Source: Desulfobacterales bacterium
GTDB taxonomy: Bacteria; Desulfobacterota; Desulfobacteria; Desulfobacterales; C00003106
Direction of reading: 5' to 3'
NCBI GenBank assembly: GCA_030594505.1
Contig: JAUVFC010000121.1
Span: 1-5,806 of the forward strand
Length of the DNA: 5,806 nucleotides
Shown: positions 1 through 4,977 of the stretch, in pieces
How positions within the stretch are numbered: the stretch's first letter is position 1
Layout: every line of letters starts with the position of its first letter
The notes under the pieces: model-generated
Told to the model about the DNA's origin: nothing
Databases searched by the model: none
Seen by the model: the letters and a program-made list of their open reading frames with translations, nothing else
Program-made: the position numbers and the translations under genes

Positions 1-54
1 ATATGTTTCTACAAAGGCTGATGCTTCCCCAACCTTTTCCCTAAGCGTTTTCAC
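1..54 (-). CDS. 5' end of a leftward gene, product not identified (partial)
   Basis: Read on the minus strand from a GTG at 54-52, the frame stays open to the window edge and encodes VKTLREKVGEASAFVETY (18 residues). An in-frame TAA at 81-79 lies upstream and no other usual start codon falls between them, so GTG is the only candidate start. A GAGG (72-69) is a possible ribosome binding site, but its 14-nt spacing is long. A good promoter lies upstream on the same strand at 118-90, which supports a real gene. The amphipathic 'REKVGEASAFVE' stretch recalls the N-terminal helix of purine nucleoside phosphorylases. With so few residues that is only a guess. Confidence 0.45.
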   Translation of the reverse strand, partial: MKTLREKVGEASAFVETY

Positions 55-89
55 TGTAAAGCAGCAATCCTCTTTTCTTTAATGCGACA

Positions 90-118
90 TGTATAACAAA
101 TTCTTTCTATTTTATCAA
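90..118 (-). promoter_or_regulatory. Predicted sigma-70 promoter for the leftward gene
   Basis: On the minus strand, TTGATA (118-113) and TATACA (95-90) are separated by exactly 17 bp, matching the consensus at five of six and four to five of six positions. Transcription would start near 83, giving a leader of about 30 nt before the GTG at 54. The surrounding sequence is AT-rich, so a chance match is possible. Confidence 0.45.
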
Positions 119-152
119 TTAAGCATTAATTATAACATAGGAGGTTGTCCGA

Positions 153-181
153 TTGACTTTAACAGGCATATAAAATACTAT
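153..181 (+). promoter_or_regulatory. Possible sigma-70 promoter for the radical SAM gene
   Basis: TTGACT (153-158) and TACTAT (176-181) have a 17-bp spacer and would start transcription near 188, about 23 nt before the ATG at 211. The -35 is strong and the -10 is moderate. Other A/T-rich -10 lookalikes nearby (for example TATAAA at 169) sit too close to the -35. With the minus-strand promoter at 118-90, this makes 55-210 a divergent control region. I see no terminator or other structure in it. Confidence 0.35.
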
Positions 182-210
182 TAAATTAGTAAAACAGAAG
201 TTGAAAGCAG

Positions 211-1143
211 ATGTCTCCTTTCGAACCAGCATACATCAAAACTTACCGAAAAGGGAAGCTGAAACAAAAGATCAAAACTGCCTACGCTATCCTTTCAGAG
301 TGCCGACTGTGCCCGAGAAGATGTGGTGTAAACCGTCTTGAAGGAGAAACAGGGGTATGCCGCACGGGTGAAAATGCCGTTGTGTCGAGCTATGACCCTC
401 ATTTCGGAGAAGAGGACCCGCTGGTCGGCAGGCACGGTTCAGGCACTGTATTCTTTACCAATTGCAATCTTCTGTGTATCTTCTGCCAAAACTACGACAT
501 CAGTCACAGGGGAGCAGGACGAGAGGTGCTTCCCGAAGAGCTTGCTGAAATCTTTCTTTCTCTTCAATCAATGGGGTGTCATAATATAAATTTTGTTACA
601 CCGACACATGTAGTTCCACAAATACTGTCAGCGCTTGAGATAGCAGTTGAAGGAGGCCTCCATCTCCCCTTAGTCTATAATTCCGGCGGATATGATTTGT
701 GTGAGACCTTGAAAATATTGGACGGAATCATAGATATCTACATGCCCGATTTCAAGTTTTGGGACCCTAAGGCGGCAAAATCCCTGTGCAACGCTTCAGA
801 TTATCCAAAAGTAGCCCGAAAAGCATTGAAAGAGATGCACCGTCAGGTGGGGGATCTTGTGATAAATGAAGAAGGGCTTGCTGAAAGGGGACTTCTGACC
901 CGTCATCTCGTACTTCCGGAGGGTCTTGCCGGGACCCGGGATATCATGCGTTTCCTGGCTAAAGAGATTTCAAGAAACAGCTATGTAAACGTGATGGCCC
1001 AATACAGGCCATGCGGGCAGGCACACAAGACGCCTCCATTGGACCGGGCATTGTCCAATGATGAATACTATGACGCTGTTCGGGCTGCTCGAGAAGAAGG
1101 AATCACCAGATTAGATCAACGCAAGAGAGTATTTTTGTTTTGA
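211..1143 (+). CDS. Radical SAM protein, PflX type (COG1313)
   Basis: This is a 310-residue cytoplasmic protein of the radical SAM superfamily. The Cys85-x3-Cys89-x2-Cys92 motif (CNLLCIFC) would bind the 4Fe-4S cluster that cleaves S-adenosylmethionine. Ahead of it lies a second cysteine set, Cys31-x2-Cys34-x3-Cys38 plus Cys50 (CRLCPRRC...GVC). This N-terminal set is typical of the PflX-like group, which resembles pyruvate formate-lyase activating enzymes, and may hold another metal site. The YNSGGYD segment (around 155) and PDFKFWDP (around 180) are further conserved family stretches. The substrate of this group is not well established, so calling it a glycyl-radical activase would go too far. 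The ATG has a weak AGAAG site at 196-200. The N-terminus (EPAYIKTYRKGKL) looks like that of family members, which supports this start. No glycyl-radical enzyme is adjacent. Confidence 0.9.
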   Translation: MSPFEPAYIKTYRKGKLKQKIKTAYAILSECRLCPRRCGVNRLEGETGVCRTGENAVVSSYDPHFGEEDPLVGRHGSGTVFFTNCNLLCIFCQNYDISHRGAGREVLPEELAEIFLSLQSMGCHNINFVTPTHVVPQILSALEIAVEGGLHLPLVYNSGGYDLCETLKILDGIIDIYMPDFKFWDPKAAKSLCNASDYPKVARKALKEMHRQVGDLVINEEGLAERGLLTRHLVLPEGLAGTRDIMRFLAKEISRNSYVNVMAQYRPCGQAHKTPPLDRALSNDEYYDAVRAAREEGITRLDQRKRVFLF

Positions 1144-1150
1144 TAAGAAA

Positions 1151-1248
1151 GAGGCAGTTTCAAAATGTTCAATTTTGCCTCCCGTCGCCGGGGAAAGGCG
1201 AAGATTTTAACCGCGATTGGGCAAAAGGGGACGTTTTGAAACTGCCTC
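1151..1248. repeat. 98-bp MITE-like palindromic element
   Basis: The element has 29-bp terminal inverted arms at 1151-1179 and 1220-1248, matching at 25 of 29 positions without gaps. The outer 15 bases (GAGGCAGTTTCAAAA) are perfect. Two of the four mismatches would be G-U pairs in RNA. The 40-bp centre carries a small hairpin, TCGCC (1185-1189) with GGCGA (1197-1201). GAAA flanks both ends (1147-1150 and 1249-1252), and the match extends to GAAAGAG if three element bases are counted, so it could be a target-site duplication. The last 13 bases plus the following G recur at 3579-3592. The element has no coding capacity and fills nearly all of the gap between two genes. It may be a non-autonomous transposable element or a REP-like structural repeat. 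It lacks the U-run of an intrinsic terminator. Confidence 0.7.
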
Positions 1249-1260
1249 GAAAGAGTAAAG

Positions 1261-1896
1261 TTGGGAAACATATTCGCCATAGGTGACATTCACGGTTGTT
1301 TTGATAAGCTCCGCGCATTAATGGCGCAGCTCCGAGTCAACAAAGAAGAGGATATCCTTATATTTTTAGGAGACTATATCGACAGAGGACCTCAATCCAT
1401 GGATGTTGTCGACTATCTCCTTCGTTTGTCTCAGAATGGATATCACACCGTATTTCTTAAAGGAAATCACGAGGCAATGTTCCGGAATTACTTAAGCGGA
1501 CGCGATAAACTCAGCTTTCTGGTCAACGGAGGAGGCGAAACACTCGATAACTATATGCAAAACATTGATCGATCTAAAGATCTTGTTATACCTCCTTCCC
1601 ACATCGATTTTTTGCAGTCCCTTCGCCTTTACTATGAAACGGATTCGTATATATTTGTACACGCCGGGTTGGCGCCAAAAGTTCCATTAGACCAACAGCG
1701 AGAAAAAGATCTCCTCTGGATAAGGGATTCCTTTATCCATTCGACCTACGATTTTGGAAAAATAGTAATTTTTGGGCACACACCGTTTAATGAGCCGTTT
1801 GTAACAAAAAACAAGATCGGTATAGATACCGGCGCGGTTTATGGCAATAAATTGACCTGCATAGAACTACCCGCACAAGAATTCTACAGTGCATAA
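1261..1896 (+). CDS. PPP-family metallophosphatase (Ser/Thr phosphatase / ApaH-like)
   Basis: This 211-residue protein carries the full calcineurin-like PPP signature: GDIHG (Asp9, His11), GDYIDRG (Asp38, Asp41, Arg42), GNHE (Asn69, His70, Glu71), HAG (His134) and GHTP (His173). These residues bind the two metal ions and the phosphate. The family includes bacterial protein phosphatases (PrpA/PrpB-like) and diadenosine tetraphosphatases (ApaH, PrpE). Sequence alone does not settle whether the substrate is a phosphoprotein or a dinucleotide. The length fits the short bacterial phosphatases. The start is TTG: an in-frame TGA at 1237-1239 closes the frame upstream, and the next ATG would remove GDIHG. 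The only ribosome binding site candidate is the purine-rich GAAAGAG at 1249-1255, directly after the palindromic element, so that insertion may have reshaped this gene's 5' region. Confidence 0.9.
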   Translation: MGNIFAIGDIHGCFDKLRALMAQLRVNKEEDILIFLGDYIDRGPQSMDVVDYLLRLSQNGYHTVFLKGNHEAMFRNYLSGRDKLSFLVNGGGETLDNYMQNIDRSKDLVIPPSHIDFLQSLRLYYETDSYIFVHAGLAPKVPLDQQREKDLLWIRDSFIHSTYDFGKIVIFGHTPFNEPFVTKNKIGIDTGAVYGNKLTCIELPAQEFYSA

Positions 1897-1914
1897 CTTC
1901 CAACGGAGCCCCTT

Positions 1915-1952
1915 CAGCGTTTGACATACAGCGTTTGACATAATTTGACATA
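1915..1952 (+). repeat. Tandem 14-bp repeat plus a third partial copy
   Basis: CAGCGTTTGACATA occurs twice head to tail (1915-1928 and 1929-1942), followed at once by a shortened copy, ATTTGACATA (1943-1952). The TTGACATA core therefore occurs three times, at 1921, 1935 and 1945. The third copy supplies the -35 of the kinase promoter. The repeat may be a replication-slippage expansion of that -35 region, or a set of binding sites for a regulator. Confidence 0.85.
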
Positions 1953-1973
1953 AAGGTAACGTAAGTCTATAAT
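1945..1973 (+). promoter_or_regulatory. Exact-consensus sigma-70 promoter for the kinase gene
   Basis: TTGACA (1945-1950) and TATAAT (1968-1973) are separated by exactly 17 bp, so both hexamers and the spacer match the consensus fully. Transcription should begin near 1980, giving a leader of about 34 nt to the ATG at 2014. The two upstream TTGACA copies lie 27 and 41 bp from the -10 and could not pair with it as normal -35 elements. Confidence 0.75.
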
Positions 1974-2013
1974 ACTAAAAAAATCGATTGCATGGTCCGG
2001 AGAGAACAGAAGG

Positions 2014-3474
2014 ATGAATAAGATTCTAATCATAGACGATGATGAGACGTTAAGCAGCATAGTAGTCGAGTACTTTAGCGAAAACAATTTTCAGGTAGTC
2101 CAGGCATTCAACGCATTAGAGGGAATCGAACAATATAAGAAGGAGAATCCGGACCTTGTGCTTTTGGACTATTTTATGCCCGGGATGACGGGGGTGGAGG
2201 GGTTAAGACAACTTAAAAATGAGGATCCAAATGTCTTAGTGATCATGATGACAGGGGCCGGCTCAGAAAAGATTGCAGTAGAGGCGATGAAAGCCGGCGC
2301 AGAAGATTATGTCTCCAAACCGTTCAGTATGGACACTCTTGTCAGTCTGGTCAGGATGCACATAGAACGACATCGGGAAAGGTTGGAACATATTCGTCGC
2401 AAGGAGGAACTGGAAAGATATAATCGCTATCTGGCCCACAATATGGAACATGTAAATGAGGCGATTATCTCTACTGATGCCGACGGTAAAATCGAATATA
2501 TGAATAAAGCGGCTGAACAATTTTGGCTATACAAAAAAGGGGATGTCATAGGTCTGTCTATATGGGACATCTTTGAAAAGGAAAAGATCAATCTTTCACC
2601 TCAAAAAGTTAAAGAAGCTTTATTTTACGCCGGAACGTTCAAAGAAGAGTTCAAATTTGTCCGAAAGGATGAAAACATACTTTATGGTCTTCTCTCCGCA
2701 TCGTTTATAAAAGATGATCCGATTAAGGCAATTGTCGCCGTAGTTACCGACCTGACGCGCATAAAAGAGATGGAAAATCGTCTCATTAAGAGTGAACGAA
2801 TGGCATCGCTAGGGCATTTGGCGGACGGGGTAGCGCATCAGGTTCGCAATGCCCTGATCACACTCGGGGGATACGCCAATCTGCTAAAAAAGAAAATGCT
2901 TCCGGACGACAAGAACAGGCTTTACCTGGAACCTATCGTAGAAAGCGTGGAACGATTAGATGAGATGGTGCGGGAGATTGAAAATTATGCCTATTACACC
3001 CACAAGGATCTGGCGGAATTTAATCAAATAAAATTACTCCCTATCATAAACTCTGCGATGAAAAGAGCGTTCAAGACAAGAAAATGCAAAAATATAGCCG
3101 TCTCCGTGGATATTGAACCTAAAAATATCGCCCTTGTAGGAGATAACGCCTTTCTCAGAGAGCTCTTTTTTCAGCTAATACTGAATGCTTGCGAGGCAAT
3201 GGAAGGCGGGGGAAACCTTAAAATTACGGCCAAAGGCAGACAGAACTCCGCTATAATAAAGATCTCAGACACAGGCGGGGGTATACCGAAAAATGATATC
3301 CCACTCATCTACGACCCTTTTTACACGACACAAAATCGAGGCGCCGGGGTGGGGCTTACCATTGTTTTGCGAATTTTGGAAACGCACAATGGATCTATTG
3401 ATATAGAAAGCGCCCCGGGCAAGGGCACCACCTTTACCATAGCGCTCCCCACAACGAGAAGCTCCAAAGAATGA
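2014..3474 (+). CDS. Receiver-PAS-histidine kinase, cytoplasmic hybrid sensor
   Basis: This 486-residue signalling protein opens with a response-regulator receiver domain (residues 1-120) with the acidic pocket Asp8-Asp10, phospho-acceptor Asp52, Thr80 and Lys102. A likely coiled linker (about 112-147, HRERLEHIRRKEELERY) leads to a PAS domain (about 145-255). The dimerisation helix has the phospho-acceptor His275 in GVAHQVRNAL, and the ATPase domain follows: N-box NACEAM (Asn391), G1 box DTGGGIP (Asp419), F-box DPFYTT and G2 box GAGVGL (443-448). The sequence after His275 is QVRNAL rather than the usual E-x-R-N-P-L. I see no signal peptide, membrane segment or DNA-binding domain, so it probably receives phosphate from another kinase or senses an intracellular cue, then passes phosphate to an unlinked partner. 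No partner regulator is in the window. GGAG at 1999-2002 is the likely ribosome binding site, with GAAGG also touching the ATG. Confidence 0.93.
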   Translation: MNKILIIDDDETLSSIVVEYFSENNFQVVQAFNALEGIEQYKKENPDLVLLDYFMPGMTGVEGLRQLKNEDPNVLVIMMTGAGSEKIAVEAMKAGAEDYVSKPFSMDTLVSLVRMHIERHRERLEHIRRKEELERYNRYLAHNMEHVNEAIISTDADGKIEYMNKAAEQFWLYKKGDVIGLSIWDIFEKEKINLSPQKVKEALFYAGTFKEEFKFVRKDENILYGLLSASFIKDDPIKAIVAVVTDLTRIKEMENRLIKSERMASLGHLADGVAHQVRNALITLGGYANLLKKKMLPDDKNRLYLEPIVESVERLDEMVREIENYAYYTHKDLAEFNQIKLLPIINSAMKRAFKTRKCKNIAVSVDIEPKNIALVGDNAFLRELFFQLILNACEAMEGGGNLKITAKGRQNSAIIKISDTGGGIPKNDIPLIYDPFYTTQNRGAGVGLTIVLRILETHNGSIDIESAPGKGTTFTIALPTTRSSKE

Positions 3475-3519
3475 CACTTGTAACACTTTAGCTTTTTAAA
3501 AAACTGGTGTACTTGTTTT

Positions 3520-3562
3520 GAACCGCAGAATATCGAACAAGGAATTATGAACGTCAAAGTAA
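3520..3562 (+). repeat. Degenerate 7-bp (heptad) intergenic repeat
   Basis: GAA recurs every seven bases: GAATATC (3528), GAACAAG (3535), GAATTAT (3542), GAACGTC (3549), then a decayed AAAGTAA (3556). GAACCGCA (3520) comes just before. The block lies wholly between genes and has no open frame or Shine-Dalgarno sequence. From memory, similar GAA-heptad blocks are scattered in intergenic DNA of deltaproteobacteria and other environmental genomes. A database check is needed for that. No function is known to me. Confidence 0.55.
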
Positions 3563-3578
3563 ATGAAGAAACCACAAA

Positions 3579-3592
3579 TTGAAACTGCCTCG
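3579..3592 (+). repeat. Solo copy of the palindromic element's right end
   Basis: TTGAAACTGCCTCG is identical over 14 bases to 1236-1249, the right end of the 98-bp element plus one flanking base. No matching left arm is found upstream within this gap, so this is a half-site or a remnant. TTGAAA could also act as a -35, with TATTTT (3603-3608) as a weak -10 at 18 bp for the Fe-S gene. That promoter is only a suggestion. Confidence 0.6.
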
Positions 3593-3629
3593 TTCTACAA
3601 ATTATTTTTAGATAAAAGGAGCTATAGAA

Positions 3630-3851
3630 ATGAAAGAATCGGTTCAAGCAGCATTAGACAAAATTCGTCCGGCGCTTCAGGCAGATGGCGGTGACGTGGA
3701 ACTCGTCGAGATAGAGGGGAATATTGTAAAGGTCCGCCTGCAAGGCGCCTGCAAGGGCTGTCCAATGTCGCAAATGACATTGAAAAATGGCATCGAGAAG
3801 TTTCTCATGAAGGAAGTTCCGGGCGTGGAACGGGTCGAGGGAGTCGATTAA
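3630..3851 (+). CDS. NifU C-terminal domain (Nfu-type) Fe-S cluster protein
   Basis: This 73-residue protein consists of a single NifU C-terminal domain. The family assembles or carries 4Fe-4S clusters and hands them to apoproteins in the cytosol. The hallmark Cys41-x2-Cys44 (GACKGCPMS) is intact, as is the N-terminal stretch IRPALQADGGDVELVEI. The length is normal for stand-alone forms, which lack the NifU scaffold domain or the A-type domain of NfuA. AAGGAG at 3616-3621 sits 8 nt before the ATG, making this the clearest ribosome binding site in the window. The gene is separated from the kinase by repeat-filled DNA, so it is probably its own unit. Its TAA overlaps the stop codon of the convergent fabH. 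A maturation role for the radical SAM protein or other Fe-S enzymes is plausible but unshown. Confidence 0.92.
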   Translation: MKESVQAALDKIRPALQADGGDVELVEIEGNIVKVRLQGACKGCPMSQMTLKNGIEKFLMKEVPGVERVEGVD

Positions 3852-4849
3852 CCAATATCTAAAGACCAGCGCACTACCGACGCCCCCCATGTCAGACCCG
3901 CCCCAAAGGTGACCAGGAGAACAATATCGCCCGGTTTTAATAACCCTTCCCGGTTGGCTTCGTCTAATGCAATCGGTATAGATGCTGAAGAAGTGTTGCC
4001 ATATTTGTGGATATTGGTATAAACCTTTTCCATTGGAATAGAAACCTTCTCGGCCAAGGCCTGAATAATCCTGATGTTTGCCTGATGGGGCACTACAAGT
4101 TTTATATCGGAACCAGCAAGGTTGTTGTGCTCCAGCGCTTCCGTAGCAACATTGGCAAGATGTTTTACCGCCTTTTTAAATAACTTATTACCTTCCATAG
4201 CCAGGTAATACGGCTTTCCTTCAAAGGCGTCTAAAATTTTCGGAGGATCAGGATTCCCTTCTTCTGAATAGAGGAGTTCCCAGCATCTCCCGTCAGAGCC
4301 GAGATGAGTGGACAAGATGCCGTCATCTCCATCGGTCTGAGCGAGCACCGCCACGCCGGCGCCATCTCCCAGGAGAACACAGGTGCTTCTGTCTTGCCAA
4401 TTGGCAACGGAAGAGAGCCGTTCGGCGCCGATCACCAGGGCTTTCTTACAACTTCCGGCTGCAATGGAATTTTCCACAATTGAAAGGGCATAGAGGAAAC
4501 CGGAACATCCCGCGGAGACATCAAATGCATTGGCATTATCAGCATTGATCTTATTCTGAACGAGGCAGGCGACCGAGGGAAACTGACGATCAGGGGTGAT
4601 CGTACCGACAACAATAAGATCCAGCTCTTCCGGCGACATATTTGCCATCTCCAGGGCTTTCAGAGATGCATCTGCCGCTAAATCAAAGGCTTTCTCCTCC
4701 TTCCCTTTCTGTGAAATCCGCCGCTCTTTGATCCCCGTCCTTCTTGTAATCCATTCATCCGAAGTGTCGACAATCTTTTCAAGATCCACATTGGTCAGAA
4801 TTCTTTTGGGCGTTGTAGATCCGGTGCCTATAATACGAGCCCTTAACAT
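3848..4849 (-). CDS. fabH: 3-oxoacyl-ACP synthase III (FabH)
   Basis: This is beta-ketoacyl-ACP synthase III, which condenses acetyl-CoA (or another short acyl-CoA) with malonyl-ACP to start fatty acid synthesis in the cytosol. The 333-residue thiolase-fold protein has the full catalytic triad: Cys115 in DVSAGCSGF, His255 in VVPHQANIRI and Asn285 in NIHKYGNTSSASIP. The N-terminal GTGSTTPKRILTN and DEWITRRTGIKERR segments and the C-terminal FGAGLTWGASVVRW are typical of FabH. The length is close to the usual 310-335. The start ATG (4849-4847) follows GAGGAAG (4866-4860) with a 10-nt spacer, and a TGA in frame just upstream excludes a longer protein. The gene stands alone, without plsX, fabD or acpP beside it, unlike many fab clusters. 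It could be a paralogue using another primer, but the sequence looks like ordinary FabH. Confidence 0.95.
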   Translation of the reverse strand: MLRARIIGTGSTTPKRILTNVDLEKIVDTSDEWITRRTGIKERRISQKGKEEKAFDLAADASLKALEMANMSPEELDLIVVGTITPDRQFPSVACLVQNKINADNANAFDVSAGCSGFLYALSIVENSIAAGSCKKALVIGAERLSSVANWQDRSTCVLLGDGAGVAVLAQTDGDDGILSTHLGSDGRCWELLYSEEGNPDPPKILDAFEGKPYYLAMEGNKLFKKAVKHLANVATEALEHNNLAGSDIKLVVPHQANIRIIQALAEKVSIPMEKVYTNIHKYGNTSSASIPIALDEANREGLLKPGDIVLLVTFGAGLTWGASVVRWSLDIG

Positions 4850-4977
4850 AGCGCTAATGCTTCCTCACTTCTAATTTGTTTCAAATGAATTTTGATATCA
4901 CACCATGGAAAATCTGTCACTACTTTTTTAAAAAATCACCTTGCTCCCATCAGTACCTTTTGGTACACATAATTCTC
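4850..4977. promoter_or_regulatory. Divergent control region between fabH and the aminotransferase gene
   Basis: This 128-bp gap feeds both divergent genes. It contains a TCAAA-N5-TTTGA inverted repeat (4881-4895), the palindrome TGATATCA (4893-4900), a 12-bp T6A6 palindrome (4924-4935) and a perfect hairpin, GTACC-TTTT-GGTAC (4953-4966), that ends 11 nt before the aminotransferase ATG. Any of the symmetric sites could bind a regulator, and none matches an operator I can name. I found no convincing promoter for the rightward gene. TTGCTC (4941) with TACACA (4964) is poor. Confidence 0.4.
4892..4920 (-). promoter_or_regulatory. Possible sigma-70 promoter for fabH
   Basis: On the minus strand, GTGACA (4920-4915) and TATCAA (4897-4892) have a 17-bp spacer, five of six and four of six consensus matches. 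The start would be near 4885, about 35 nt ahead of the fabH ATG. The -10 overlaps the TGATATCA palindrome, where a bound protein would block it. Confidence 0.35.

Noticed and set aside
211..1143. Canonical pyruvate formate-lyase activating enzyme
   Set aside because: The N-terminal cysteine set and the overall layout match the PflX-like group, and there is no glycyl-radical enzyme next to it.
1151..1248. Intrinsic transcription terminator after the radical SAM gene
   Set aside because: The structure is much longer than a normal terminator hairpin and is followed by a purine-rich stretch, not a T-run. Its flanking direct repeats and the second copy of its end fit a mobile or dispersed repeat better.
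3491..3509. T/A-rich stretch after the kinase gene (GCTTTTTAAAAAACTGG) as a terminator
   Set aside because: The possible stem is almost all A-T pairs with no loop, and no T-run follows it.
3528..3562. CRISPR array
   Set aside because: The units are 7 bp with no spacers, far from the 24-40-bp repeats of CRISPR, and no cas gene is present.
3321..3647. Minus-strand open frame of 108 codons
   Set aside because: It is antisense to the well-supported kinase C-terminus, crosses the repeat mosaic, and shows no recognisable domain or ribosome binding site.
4596..4874. Plus-strand open frame of 92 codons antisense to fabH
   Set aside because: Its serine- and isoleucine-rich translation is a typical shadow of the opposite strand of a strong coding gene.
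4924..4935. T6A6 palindrome as a terminator
   Set aside because: It has no GC-rich stem and lies upstream of both divergent genes, where a terminator would serve neither.
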